Source: Clostridiales bacterium
GTDB lineage: Bacteria; Bacillota; Clostridia; Saccharofermentanales; Saccharofermentanaceae
NCBI GenBank assembly: GCA_017961235.1
Contig: JAGCXQ010000049.1
Span: 1-64,000 of the forward strand
DNA length: 64,000 bases
Direction: 5' to 3'
Shown here: positions 35,872 to 44,875 of the stretch, piece by piece
Layout of the letters: each line of letters begins with the position of its first letter
Position numbering within the stretch: position 1 is the stretch's first letter
Notes under the pieces: model-generated
Told to the model about the DNA's origin: nothing
The model's input: only the letters and a program-made list of their open reading frames with translations
Database searches by the model: none
Made by a program: the position numbers and the translations under genes

Positions 35872-36816
35872 ATGACAACAGGTAATAAAACCGTCGTAAA
35901 TAAACTGAACTTTGCGGACTTTATGAAAGCGTTCCACGCCCAATATACGTATGGTATGCCGGATCTTAAGAACTTTATGATCTCTGAACAGGTCGTTCAC
36001 AAGAATAACAGGAACCTGCATGGCATCATTATCAGAAGACCGGGGACAAGGATCGCGCCAGTCTTCTATTATGAGGATTTCTATGATGCGTATAAAAACG
36101 GCGCAACGATAGAGGAATGCATAATGAAGATGACTTCTTTTGTAATGGATAGAGACTTTACGAATGAGTGTTTGGGAGAAGTATTCTCATCATGGGAAAA
36201 AGTAAAGGATCAGCTGATCGTAAAGCTTATTAATTTCAATAAAAACAGAGAGCAGCTGATGAAAGTTCCATACCGGGTATTTGGGGATATGGCCGTAGTT
36301 GTTCAAATCTATCTTGATGATCCTTCTATAGGTAAAGGAGCGGTCATGGTAGATAGAACTCTTTTGGATATATGGAAGAAAGATACGGAGGAACTGTTTG
36401 ATGTCGCTTTTGAGAACATGAAAAAGTATAGAATCAAAGCGATTAATCTTCTTGATTTTGATATTGAGGAGAAGATCAATAATCAAGAAGCACCTGATAT
36501 CTATGTGGTTTCTTATGATGCCCCGTTTCCGGGAGCGTCAGCATTGCTCCAAACACAGTATTTTAAGACCTTTGCTACGATGAAAGATGCTGATTTTTAT
36601 GTGCTTCCGGTCTCTGTCCATGAGGTCCTTCTGATTCAGAAGAATAAAGAAATCGTTGATGATATGCTATTTGGCATGCTTCACGGCATCAATTCCGATA
36701 AGAATCTTTCGGATAATATGCTTTCTGATGAGGTTTTCTATCTTGACCGGAAAGCTGACAATATTGAATATCTCCTTGGTGGAAAAGAGCTTCTGATGAT
36801 GGATCCGTGTGCCTAG
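35872..36816 (+). CDS. DUF5688 family protein
   Basis: 314 residues, soluble. The pattern NRNLHGIIIRRPGTRIAPVFYYEDFYDAYKNG followed by YRVFGDMAVVVQIYLDD matches DUF5688, a family found mostly in Clostridia and often in several copies; function unknown. One base separates it from radC, so it is co-transcribed. It occupies the slot between radC and mreC where mreB usually lies. Confidence 0.75.
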   Translation: MTTGNKTVVNKLNFADFMKAFHAQYTYGMPDLKNFMISEQVVHKNNRNLHGIIIRRPGTRIAPVFYYEDFYDAYKNGATIEECIMKMTSFVMDRDFTNECLGEVFSSWEKVKDQLIVKLINFNKNREQLMKVPYRVFGDMAVVVQIYLDDPSIGKGAVMVDRTLLDIWKKDTEELFDVAFENMKKYRIKAINLLDFDIEEKINNQEAPDIYVVSYDAPFPGASALLQTQYFKTFATMKDADFYVLPVSVHEVLLIQKNKEIVDDMLFGMLHGINSDKNLSDNMLSDEVFYLDRKADNIEYLLGGKELLMMDPCA

Positions 36817-36827
36817 TTTGTTGTTCA

Positions 36828-36858
36828 TTGAACATGGCAGGGGAAATTGTGGTATACT
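36828..36858 (+). promoter_or_regulatory. Promoter of mreCD-mrdA with extended -10
   Basis: TTGAAC, 19-bp spacer, TATACT preceded by TGG (extended -10 at 36850-36858). The predicted start of transcription (~36865) excludes upstream ATGs as mreC start. Confidence 0.6.
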
Positions 36859-36889
36859 TTACAAAAGTTTGTTGTGGAGGATGCCCGGA

Positions 36890-37864
36890 TTGAGACGATT
36901 ATTCGAAAATAAAGTGCTGGTACTGGTTCTAGCTACCATTTTGCTTCTTTCTTTCATCATTCTCAGTGCTATTCCGGGTAGTCCGCTTGCCGGAGCCACA
37001 AAGCCCCTGTCATTTATCGTTGACCCTATCCAGTCTGTATTCCAGAAGATCGGAACCAAATTATCGGATTTTTATGCTGCTATTGCTGATGGTATGGAGA
37101 TCCGAAAAGAAAATGAGGAATTGAAGGAAGAGATCGCTGAACTGGAATATAAAGTCCAGCAGGGTGAAGAAGCCCGTATTCGTTGGGAGGAACTTAAGAG
37201 CGCATTTCAAATCCAGGATACTTTCGAGAATTATCATATCCGTGGAGCATCCGTTTTGACACGTGAATCGGATGAGTGGTTCTCTGTCATTAGAATTAAT
37301 GTAGGTACGCATTCCGGCATCGATACATCTACCGGGTCTTATGCAGTAGTAGATGCTCGAATGAACCTTGTTGGACGTGTTATGTCAACAGACCTTGACT
37401 CTTCGAAAATCCTTCCGCTTCTTCATGAAGGTTTTACTGTAAGTGCCAAGGTAAATGAGGTGAACGGTGCAACTGTAATCGTTTCCGGTGACATTATCCT
37501 AAAGAATAAGGGTCTGTGCGTGGTTTCCAGAATTCCTTCAAATGCAGTGCTAAAGCCTGGAACAGAGTTGGTTACGAGCGGAGAAGGAGGCCTTTTCCCT
37601 GCGGGCATTCCTATCGGTACTATTGAAAGTTTTGATGATTCTGATCCGGATAATCTGAAAGCGACCATGCGTCCGTATGTATCGATATCCGATATTAAAG
37701 ACGTTTTTATTATGGTTCCGAATACTGAAGACGATACCGAGAGCTCTGAAAGCCAGCAGACATCTCTTCCAACGCCTACAACCGCTGTTCCGCCGGAGTC
37801 GGTCGATCCTAAAGAGTCTCAGGCTGGGTCAGATCCGCAGGAATCCGGAGAAGGTGCTGCATGA
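36890..37864 (+). CDS. mreC: Rod shape-determining protein MreC (TTG start)
   Basis: Links the cytoplasmic MreB filament to the wall synthesis enzymes outside. 324 residues: one membrane helix near the N terminus (LVLVLATILLLSFIILS), a coiled coil (~residues 65-105, ENEELKEEIAELEYKVQ) and the two-barrel periplasmic-type domain (VDARMNLVGRV, VTSGEGGLFPAGIPIG), then a Ser/Pro/Thr tail. TTG 36890 is nine bases after GTGGAGG; ATG 36881 touches that site, and longer ORF starts precede the promoter. Overlaps mreD by 4 bases. Confidence 0.9.
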   Translation: MRRLFENKVLVLVLATILLLSFIILSAIPGSPLAGATKPLSFIVDPIQSVFQKIGTKLSDFYAAIADGMEIRKENEELKEEIAELEYKVQQGEEARIRWEELKSAFQIQDTFENYHIRGASVLTRESDEWFSVIRINVGTHSGIDTSTGSYAVVDARMNLVGRVMSTDLDSSKILPLLHEGFTVSAKVNEVNGATVIVSGDIILKNKGLCVVSRIPSNAVLKPGTELVTSGEGGLFPAGIPIGTIESFDDSDPDNLKATMRPYVSISDIKDVFIMVPNTEDDTESSESQQTSLPTPTTAVPPESVDPKESQAGSDPQESGEGAA

Positions 37865-38478
37865 ATAAGAAAGAGAGAGCCAGACAGATTATAGTGTACG
37901 CTGTGTATATAACAAGTGTATGCTGTTTGCAGGTCACTTTCCCTGATGTGTTTCGCCTTTTCGGACGAACCTGTGATCTGATGCTCGTTTTTGTCGTGCT
38001 TTCCGGCTACTTATTTGGTACAAAGGATGGGATCGTCGTCGGCCTTTTCGTCGGTATGCTCCGTGACTATTTTTCCGGACCGGTTATATCCGGGATCAAC
38101 AGAGCTCCTGTAGCTGTCTTGGGAATTGGCCTTCTTGCATTCTTTTATGTCGGTCTTTTGTCTTCTGTTCTTTTCCGTAAAAGATTCAGAAGAAAGTATA
38201 ATCAGGCTGTTCTTCAGGTCATATTCATCTCTGCGATGTATTATTCGCTCGGACACATCTGTTCGATGGTCTATCTGAAGGTGTCGAAGAATATTCAGAC
38301 ATACCATTCTCTCAAATATATTCTTTTCTCAAGTATTTTGCCGCAGATCCTTGTAAATGTAATAGCTGCATTGCCGCTGCTTTTACTTCTTCGATTTGCG
38401 GGCCCCTACAAGAAAGGCATACGTGCCGGCCTTGTTGACGGATACAGTATGGAGGATCGAAGATGGCAAAAAATATAA
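37861..38478 (+). CDS. mreD: Rod shape-determining protein MreD
   Basis: 205-residue membrane protein with five to six helices, the integral component of the elongasome. LMLVFVVLSGYLFGTKDGIVVGLFVGMLRDYFSG is the family's hallmark second-helix and GxxxGLxxDxxxG-like stretch. Position between mreC and the PBP2 gene is diagnostic; sequence of MreD is otherwise poorly conserved. Ends 16 bases inside mrdA. Confidence 0.88.
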   Translation: MNKKERARQIIVYAVYITSVCCLQVTFPDVFRLFGRTCDLMLVFVVLSGYLFGTKDGIVVGLFVGMLRDYFSGPVISGINRAPVAVLGIGLLAFFYVGLLSSVLFRKRFRRKYNQAVLQVIFISAMYYSLGHICSMVYLKVSKNIQTYHSLKYILFSSILPQILVNVIAALPLLLLLRFAGPYKKGIRAGLVDGYSMEDRRWQKI

Positions 38479-40808
38479 AAGACGAAAATATATATGTATT
38501 CGATGAGGACCATATTTCTTCCAAACCGGTATCGAATAATGGCGGTTTTCCCCAGCGTCTGATCGGCTTTTTTACCAGCCGTTATTTTGTGCTCGGTCTT
38601 GTTTTCTGTATTTTTGGCCTTTTGATCCTTATCCGGACTGTTTCACTTCAGTTTTCGGATTATTCAAAGAAGATTTCCGCTGACTCCGTCGGTGTATCTC
38701 ATCAATATGTCGTTCCTGCCCCAAGAGGAGATATTATCGACGGCAATGGCCGCGTTATAGCCACCAGTCAGGAAATCAATGTCCTCATGATCGCAAACTC
38801 CGGGCTTCCGGATGATAAACTTAACAGTATGTGTCTTGAGTTATCTTATTTGTTTGATGAGTACAATTGTGTGCCGGTGGCAGATCTCGATGAGTATTTT
38901 GCAGTGGAGCCGTACAGGTTCCTGAAGAAAGATGAAGAAATAGCTTTGTGGCAGACCAATAGGAATATTTTCGCATTAAAAGAACCCAACCCCAATACAG
39001 TCGTAACTTACAGCGATCTTTATGTTAAAAGCGATCCGAAGGTCTTTTTCCTTTATCTTCGCAGACAGTTCAAACTCGATGAAAACTATAATGAGGATGA
39101 AGCTTACCGTATTATTCGTATAAGATATCAGATCTTTAAGGATAACTGGTCGTTCCAGACCGGTACTCCGGTAATGATTGCTAAAGATGTTCCGGAAGAA
39201 CTGATACGTATGCTATTAGAGCAGAATTATCACTATATGGGCATTCTTGCAAATAAAGAGTATAGAAGAGTATATACGCCTTTGGCAAAGTATTCTTCTC
39301 ATGTAATCGGATATATATGGCCGATCTCCCAGGAGAGACTTACGGAACTTGCCCCGGTCGGATATCAGGCATCTGACCTGGTAGGCCAGGGTGGAGTTGA
39401 AGCTCAGATGGAGCGATATCTCCATGGCCAGTATGGTGAAAAACCGTACAATATATGGTCGATGGATGAAGAAAACGGTTTCTTCTATAACTCTGAGCTC
39501 GGTATCGACCCGGTTCCGGGAGCAACCGTTGAACTTACGATTGATTCAAACGTTCAGCAGGTGGGAATCAACGCGATCAAGGATCTGATCGCATCTCATG
39601 CGCTTGAAGAACAGAAAAAGCCTGAGGATGAGAGGAAAAAGACTGCATCTGCCGGTTCTTTTGTCGTGATGAACGTAAAAAACGGCGAGATCATTGCCTT
39701 GGGATCATATCCGGATTTTGATCCGAATGATTTTGTTCTTTCCAGAGAGGGCGATGCCCAGGCAAAGGTCCAGGTAAAGTATTATCTTGGAATAGACGAA
39801 TATCAGGATATTACAGCCGTTGACATGCCTCTTTATAATCGTGCGATCATGTCAATGTATCCGCCTGGATCGACTTTTAAGATGGTTACGGCTCTTGCTG
39901 CTCTAAACAGCGGCAAGATCACGCCTGAAAACAGTGAAGTCCGGTGCGTAAGTCCGACAGATTTCGGTGGAATGCCTTGGAAGTGCCTCGAGAGACCGCT
40001 AACAGGTCATGGATTGTTGGATCTGACGTCTGGTCTTGCAACTTCATGCAATATTTATTTCGCGAGACTGGGTATTGATACTACAATCAATGAAATCGAC
40101 CGTATCGGTGAATCTCTTGGCCTTGGAAAACTGACCGGTATCGATCTTCCGGGTGAGATCCGTGGTGTTCGTGCCAATCGTACGAATAAGCGTCTGCTGC
40201 GAGAGACTAGTACAGATGAGGATAAAGACTGGCACGTAGCGGACACAGCTCAGACGGCTATCGGTCAGTTCGACAATTGCTTTACAGTTATTCAGCTGGC
40301 AAGATATACGGCTGCTATTGCTACCAATAATTTAGTCACTCCACATGTGGTTAGAAGAGTAGTGGCGGCAGATGGGTCAATTCTTTATAACGGTTCGACA
40401 CAAGCAATCCCCTTGGGATATGATGAGGATTACCTTAATGCGATCCATGTTGGAATGAGAGCTGTTGTCACAAGTAATCAAGGAACAGCACATGAATATC
40501 TTCGTGATTTTCCAATCAAAGTTGCTTGCAAAACGGGAACGGCGGAGACCGGATTTGAGGAAATCAAAAAAGAGTATTCTAACGGAGTATTTGTTTGTTA
40601 TGCTCCTTATGAAGATCCGGAGATATGTATCGCACTTTGTATTGAAAAAGGTGAGTGGGGCTCTAATACCATTGAAATTGCTGAAAAACTTATGATGGCA
40701 TATTTTGATCATATAGATCCTTCAGACGAAGTTCCTGTTAGGACTTATCCACCGCTCGGCGATGTATCTCCTGAGGAAACATCGTCAGAAGAGGATAATG
40801 CTGCGTAA
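38463..40808 (+). CDS. mrdA: Penicillin-binding protein 2 (elongasome transpeptidase)
   Basis: Class B PBP that cross-links peptidoglycan during elongation. 781 residues: cytoplasmic tip, membrane helix (~residues 36-58), pedestal/dimerisation domain (APRGDIIDGNGRVIA, GQGGVEAQMERYLHG) and transpeptidase domain with all three active-site motifs: YPPGSTFKMV (SxxK), SCN (SxN) and CKTGTAETG (KTGT). A Glu/Ser tail closes the chain. Longer than the ~630-700 norm because of an insertion around residues 130-190. In the usual clostridial order rodA or minCD follow; neither is here. Confidence 0.94.
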   Translation: MAKNIKDENIYVFDEDHISSKPVSNNGGFPQRLIGFFTSRYFVLGLVFCIFGLLILIRTVSLQFSDYSKKISADSVGVSHQYVVPAPRGDIIDGNGRVIATSQEINVLMIANSGLPDDKLNSMCLELSYLFDEYNCVPVADLDEYFAVEPYRFLKKDEEIALWQTNRNIFALKEPNPNTVVTYSDLYVKSDPKVFFLYLRRQFKLDENYNEDEAYRIIRIRYQIFKDNWSFQTGTPVMIAKDVPEELIRMLLEQNYHYMGILANKEYRRVYTPLAKYSSHVIGYIWPISQERLTELAPVGYQASDLVGQGGVEAQMERYLHGQYGEKPYNIWSMDEENGFFYNSELGIDPVPGATVELTIDSNVQQVGINAIKDLIASHALEEQKKPEDERKKTASAGSFVVMNVKNGEIIALGSYPDFDPNDFVLSREGDAQAKVQVKYYLGIDEYQDITAVDMPLYNRAIMSMYPPGSTFKMVTALAALNSGKITPENSEVRCVSPTDFGGMPWKCLERPLTGHGLLDLTSGLATSCNIYFARLGIDTTINEIDRIGESLGLGKLTGIDLPGEIRGVRANRTNKRLLRETSTDEDKDWHVADTAQTAIGQFDNCFTVIQLARYTAAIATNNLVTPHVVRRVVAADGSILYNGSTQAIPLGYDEDYLNAIHVGMRAVVTSNQGTAHEYLRDFPIKVACKTGTAETGFEEIKKEYSNGVFVCYAPYEDPEICIALCIEKGEWGSNTIEIAEKLMMAYFDHIDPSDEVPVRTYPPLGDVSPEETSSEEDNAA

Positions 40809-40852
40809 GGATATGCGCAATAGCACTTTTTATGCAAAATAGTAAATTTTAG

Positions 40853-40881
40853 TTGCAGATTTCTACTTCTGTTAGTAGAAT
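40853..40881 (+). promoter_or_regulatory. Promoter of the MgsA-like gene
   Basis: TTGCAG, 17-bp spacer, TAGAAT. The spacer and -10 carry an inverted repeat TTCTAC-n8-GTAGAA (40861-40880), a possible operator. Confidence 0.65.
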
Positions 40882-40910
40882 ATATATATACTTTCTTGGA
40901 GGCAGCGAGA

Positions 40911-41312
40911 ATGAAGATCGTTATAATGGCTGATAATCGTAAAAATGAGCTTCTCGTAAATTTTTGTATAGCATATCGTCAGCTTCTTTCAAAACATACT
41001 TTGATTTCGCTGCATAATACTGCCACTTTACTTGAATCTGCTGCGGAATTAAATGTTGTCGGTCTATCTACGGATTATTCCGGCGGATTTGATCAGCTTG
41101 CATCCAGAGCAGAATATAACGAGATCGACTCTGTTATCTATTTGAGAGATACACAGCTTGCAAATTATAATGAGATCAATCCACTGCTTAAGGCTTGCGA
41201 TTACAACAGCATTCCGTATGCAACCAATCTGGCGAGCGCCGAGATTTTGATCCTTGCGATCGACCGCGGAGATCTTGACTGGCGTGATCTTGTCCGCGAT
41301 TCTTCGTTCTGA
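40911..41312 (+). CDS. Methylglyoxal-synthase-like protein with altered active site
   Basis: 133 residues, the MGS fold by pattern: KIVIMADNRKNELLVNF at the start, then a middle strand set, IDSVIYLRDTQL, LLKACDYNSIPYATNLASAEILI. Intact MgsA makes methylglyoxal from dihydroxyacetone phosphate. Here the phosphate loop TGTTG is replaced by LHNTATL, the catalytic GGDQQ appears as GGFDQ, and the HxPD region (QPHDPD) is NYNEIN, so the catalytic Asp, His and second Asp look lost. I infer a ligand-binding relative or a divergent enzyme. GGAGG lies 8 bases before ATG 40911. In Clostridia mgsA often ends the mre-min cluster, which fits this place. Confidence 0.75.
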   Translation: MKIVIMADNRKNELLVNFCIAYRQLLSKHTLISLHNTATLLESAAELNVVGLSTDYSGGFDQLASRAEYNEIDSVIYLRDTQLANYNEINPLLKACDYNSIPYATNLASAEILILAIDRGDLDWRDLVRDSSF

Positions 41313-41320
41313 CAGTTTTT

Positions 41321-41950
41321 ATGAATATCCTTTGTTTTCAGTATGGAATGGTTGGTGCCAATATGTATGTCTTATGCTTTGGAAATGAAGCAATAGTCAT
41401 CGATCCATGCTGTCCGTGGGAGGAGACAGGTCTTTCAGATATAACTGTAAAAGCGATCCTTTGTACACATGGCCATTTTGATCATATCTCTGAGGCGGAT
41501 GATATTCTGTCACGTTTTTCCTGTCCTTTATATATAGCGGAAGAAGATCGTGATATGCTATCAGATCCTGAATTAAACCATTCGATGAGTTTTGGTATCC
41601 GTGTTACTGTAGATGTTCCAGCTGTTTCTTTTGCAAAAGAACATTTTTTGCCTGAAGAATTAGGAATACAGACAGAAGAGTTTGATCTTCAGATCGTTCC
41701 TACTCCGGGGCATACATCGGGTTCTGTATGTTTTCTTTTTGATTTAAAGAATGAGCACAGAAAAGTAATGTTTACCGGAGATATGTTATTTAGGCGCAGT
41801 ATCGGACGCACCGACCTCGGCGGATCTGATCTTCAGATGAATGATTCTATTGAGCTCTTGAAGGGGATGGACGATGCTATCGAGTGCTATCCTGGACATG
41901 GTCCGAAGACAGATCTGCTTTCGGAAAAGCAGATGAATCCGTATTTTTGA
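41321..41950 (+). CDS. MBL-fold hydrolase, glyoxalase II-like
   Basis: 209-residue metallo-beta-lactamase-fold enzyme. Metal ligands in order: CTHGHFDHIS (HxHxDH), TPGHTSGSVCF, TGDMLFRRSIGRTDLGG and CYPGHGPKT. The pattern MNILCFQYGMVGANMYVL matches small thioesterase-type hydrolases annotated hydroxyacylglutathione hydrolase-like; the substrate is unknown, and a link with methylglyoxal detoxification would be natural beside an MgsA-like gene but is inference. Weak ribosome site; it starts 8 bp after the MgsA-like gene and is likely translated by coupling. Confidence 0.88.
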   Translation: MNILCFQYGMVGANMYVLCFGNEAIVIDPCCPWEETGLSDITVKAILCTHGHFDHISEADDILSRFSCPLYIAEEDRDMLSDPELNHSMSFGIRVTVDVPAVSFAKEHFLPEELGIQTEEFDLQIVPTPGHTSGSVCFLFDLKNEHRKVMFTGDMLFRRSIGRTDLGGSDLQMNDSIELLKGMDDAIECYPGHGPKTDLLSEKQMNPYF

Positions 41951-41953
41951 TAT

Positions 41954-41977
41954 AAAAGTACTACGGCTGGTACTTTT
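41954..41977 (+). terminator. Terminator after the MBL gene
   Basis: AAAAGTAC pairs with GTACTTTT (8 bp) around an 8-base loop; the T-run is only four long. Confidence 0.6.
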
Positions 41978-41984
41978 GCAATCA

Positions 41985-41993
41985 TTTGTCGAA
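41985..41993 (+). promoter_or_regulatory. Spo0A-type box upstream of the TadE-like cluster
   Basis: Perfect TTTGTCGAA, 57 bp before the first gene of the cluster. It lies within TTTTGCnATCATTTGTCGAA, which is shared with the comEC upstream region at 29743-29762. Confidence 0.55.
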
Positions 41994-42049
41994 TAAAATC
42001 AAGTATTTATTTTTCACTTCCTGCTATATTGAGGCTGGAGGTGATCATA

Positions 42050-42322
42050 ATGCATACAACTCAAACAGCAATAGTGTTTTCTCTCGTGTTTGCAGTGCTT
42101 TGCGCTGTTTTGTCTCTTTGTCCGACCATTTATTCAAGAACAGAAGAAATATCTGTTCTATCCGTATCATGTCAGGATGAAGATAACGACAAGAAAGTTA
42201 TCTATTCAGTATCAACAAGGCAAAGTGACAACAACGACTGGCAAGTTGCAGAAAGCTGTCCGGAAAAAGCGTATCGTTTCAGCCGCGGAGTCCGGGATTC
42301 TGTTCGTATCCTGATGGGTTAG
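42050..42322 (+). CDS. Small exported or anchored protein, 90 aa
   Basis: Not recognised. One N-terminal membrane helix (TAIVFSLVFAVLCAVLSLCP) and a ~60-residue polar, probably outside, domain with one more Cys pair. It opens a three-gene cluster with DUF5702 and TadE-like proteins, so a minor pilin or assembly helper is a fair guess. GCTGGAGGTGATC fixes ATG 42050. Confidence 0.65.
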   Translation: MHTTQTAIVFSLVFAVLCAVLSLCPTIYSRTEEISVLSVSCQDEDNDKKVIYSVSTRQSDNNDWQVAESCPEKAYRFSRGVRDSVRILMG

Positions 42323-42332
42323 GAGACTGCTT

Positions 42333-43730
42333 ATGAGAAAGAGATTATGCGGACGTAAAGGATCGATAACGCTATTCCTTTGTATTATTCTTTCAGCGGC
42401 TATTTTCCTTGAGAGTATTTATATCCGGGGCGCATATCAGCGTAAAGAAGAAGTTCTCCTTACAAGAGCGGCTTCCCATCAGACGGAGCACATCCTTTCG
42501 CAGTTTGATCGAAAATACCTTGATTGGTACGGAATCTACGTGCTTGATGAGATTGCATCAGATCACGCTGTATTTGATGAAATGACAAAAGGGCACACAG
42601 ATATGTCCTTTGAATACGAACTTACGGATGAGTTTTCGGACGAGGATCTTCGCGTGTCTATTTCTGAGTTTATGAGACTTCGCGGACTTGCATTTGAAGG
42701 TTCCGGAATCATCGACCGGCTTGGGTTCTCATTTTCTAAAATCTCCGGAACAGATGCCGGAAGTGGTATTGGTGCCTGGCTTCCGACGTTTAAAGAATAT
42801 CTTTCCAATCGGGATGAGTATGCAGGTATGTGGGATAAGGTGGAGGATAAATGCAGAGAATATGGAGTAGAAGATAAACTGCCCTATTTCTATTCATTTG
42901 TAGATGATCTTGAAGATGTGATGAAAAGAAACTTCAGTTCAGTGATGCAGATCGGAGATACAAACGTCACAGTATCATTATTTGATCCTACGTGTGTGAA
43001 TACATTGTCATCTGCTATGGACCAATATATGGATGTTAAGCTTCCTTCGATCGTTGACAGGCTCTTGATCAACGAATACGCCGCTTTTTCATTTGATTCC
43101 AGAGTAACGGCATATGAAAAAGATGACGGTAAGGTTGAAGAAAGTAACATTATAGGCATACCTTTTTCGGAGGTGCATGGGGATGAGAATACTTGTGACC
43201 TGGAATATCTCCTGATCGGAAATGATTCGAAAACCGTGAATAAAGTCGGATCATATGCCATGATCCTTGGAACAAGACTTATTTTGGATTTCTGTGCCTA
43301 TATGATGGATGACACGATAAGAAATATCGCTTACGCAATAGCTACGGTGATTTCCGTGATGGTTTCCGTTTTTTCGCTTTTGATAATCAATGTGGATCCG
43401 GTTTCCATTCAATACGCGATCATTTTCTTTATGGCTTTTATCAAGGCAGTGGAAGATTCCGGAAAACTAGTAGCAGGTAAACCTGTAACACTTTTTTACA
43501 ATGATACTTTTACATCTGCAGCCGGGGATTTTGCTAATACATACTATCGCGACTATTTCAGAGTCTTTCTTCTTTTTGTGTCTGAGGATACGCTCTTGGG
43601 TCGGATGCATGATGTCATATCAAGAGACTGTGGAGAACATCTTTATACTGGCGTAGATGCTAAAGGAAAACTAAGAGAAGACACATATTCGGTAAAAAGG
43701 AGGTTTGAACTATATGAGAATCGAGAATAA
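42333..43730 (+). CDS. DUF5702 domain protein (TadE/G-like)
   Basis: 465 residues. N-terminal KGSITLFLCIILSAAIFLE is a prepilin-like leader helix of the type seen in DUF5702 proteins, followed by a large outside domain with WYGIYVLDE and then further C-terminal hydrophobic segments (~residues 325-370). These proteins accompany Tad (Flp) pilus or secretion genes in Clostridia; the role is unknown. No TadA, TadB, TadC or Flp pilin is in this window. Overlaps the next gene by 17 bases. Confidence 0.7.
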   Translation: MRKRLCGRKGSITLFLCIILSAAIFLESIYIRGAYQRKEEVLLTRAASHQTEHILSQFDRKYLDWYGIYVLDEIASDHAVFDEMTKGHTDMSFEYELTDEFSDEDLRVSISEFMRLRGLAFEGSGIIDRLGFSFSKISGTDAGSGIGAWLPTFKEYLSNRDEYAGMWDKVEDKCREYGVEDKLPYFYSFVDDLEDVMKRNFSSVMQIGDTNVTVSLFDPTCVNTLSSAMDQYMDVKLPSIVDRLLINEYAAFSFDSRVTAYEKDDGKVEESNIIGIPFSEVHGDENTCDLEYLLIGNDSKTVNKVGSYAMILGTRLILDFCAYMMDDTIRNIAYAIATVISVMVSVFSLLIINVDPVSIQYAIIFFMAFIKAVEDSGKLVAGKPVTLFYNDTFTSAAGDFANTYYRDYFRVFLLFVSEDTLLGRMHDVISRDCGEHLYTGVDAKGKLREDTYSVKRRFELYENRE

Positions 43731-44760
43731 AAAGTGCAGGAAATGCGGCTCGATCGTCCTTGAAGCCGCTATAGGAATGTCTTCGTTTCTGGTTCTTATC
43801 TGTGCGGCTATATCCTCGATCACAGCGGTCAATGCTGAGCTTTATATGCAAAGAGCTTCCGAAAATGTCGTTGCGGAGCTAAATGTGGCGATTCCCTTTG
43901 TGACCAATGGGGTTCAAAGTATAGATGAGGTTGTTTCCTCGTTTGGTATCTCTGATAGATCTTCTATAGATACCGATAAGCTGGATGAAGTTCTCGGAGT
44001 GTTCGGAAGTGTCGGTGGAGCGACCGGTGTAGATTTGGAAGATGTTGCCGGTACTGCGGTCTTCGGCAGATATGTAAGGGATCGCATTGTTACCGAATAC
44101 CATAAGCTTGTGAATAGCGAATGGGTATATGAAGATATCGTGCAAAATGTTTCTGTTTACATCGATTATGAAAGAAAAGACCGTAGCATCTACATTAATG
44201 TATATTACGACATATCTGCCGGACATATTAAGATCCCTAGATCCTACTGTACTTCCGTGGCTCTATACTCTGAAATGTTCGCGTTGGGAAGCGAGGATCA
44301 GGATTCTTCGGAAAACGTGGATACTGTATGGAGCAAGGACAATTTTGAGCGTGGAACGGTGATTCGTGAGAAGTATGGAGGGAATCTTCCTTACAATTTC
44401 CCGGTGATCAGCTCTTATAATGAAGACGAAATTGTTTCAATTAAGAGTATGGATACGACATCTCCATATTATCTGGACCGGAATAATGCCAACAGAAGAC
44501 TGAAATCTTATATAAATGACCTTCAGAAGTTCTCCGGAGCAGAATCGTCCGGGATATCTGTCTCGGTTTCGGATACTACGAAGAAGGTTTTATTACTGGT
44601 GATCCCTGAAAACGGCTCGAAGGAGGGTGATCTATATATATCGGAAATGACGGGGTATGCGGAAGATAAGGGGATAGAACTGAAAGTGGTGAAGTATGAA
44701 AAGTCTTTCCGTTATAATGAAGTGACAGGAGGATCAGATCCTGATATCGATAACGGATGA
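43714..44760 (+). CDS. TadE-like pseudopilin-type protein
   Basis: 348 residues. Near the N terminus GSIVLEAAIGMSSFLVLICAAIS has the prepilin-peptidase pattern: Gly before the cut, then a hydrophobic run with Glu at +5. The rest (~residues 40-348) is a large outside domain unlike the short classical TadE. Likely a minor pilin or tip protein, or a wall-associated component. ATG 43714 lies 10 bases after AAAAGGAGG; TTG 43705 is too near. No processing peptidase is seen here. Confidence 0.7.
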   Translation: MRIENKKCRKCGSIVLEAAIGMSSFLVLICAAISSITAVNAELYMQRASENVVAELNVAIPFVTNGVQSIDEVVSSFGISDRSSIDTDKLDEVLGVFGSVGGATGVDLEDVAGTAVFGRYVRDRIVTEYHKLVNSEWVYEDIVQNVSVYIDYERKDRSIYINVYYDISAGHIKIPRSYCTSVALYSEMFALGSEDQDSSENVDTVWSKDNFERGTVIREKYGGNLPYNFPVISSYNEDEIVSIKSMDTTSPYYLDRNNANRRLKSYINDLQKFSGAESSGISVSVSDTTKKVLLLVIPENGSKEGDLYISEMTGYAEDKGIELKVVKYEKSFRYNEVTGGSDPDIDNG

Positions 44761-44800
44761 TACTGACCGTTTATATATTATATATATAATAAAAAAGTTG

Positions 44801-44829
44801 TTGTCACATTTCCATCCTTGCGGTATAGT
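44801..44829 (+). promoter_or_regulatory. SigA promoter of the 77-aa gene
   Basis: TTGTCA, 17-bp spacer, TATAGT. Start of transcription at about 44836 rules out the in-frame ATG at 44798. Confidence 0.7.
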
Positions 44830-44875
44830 ATTAGGAGCTGATATTTTGAGTTACTGTGTTTTCGGAGGAAAGAGA

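Noticed and set aside
44771..44796. AT-only palindrome TTATATAT/ATATATAA followed by A-run
   Set aside because: Alternating AT sequence pairs by chance and has no T-run in the transcript sense.
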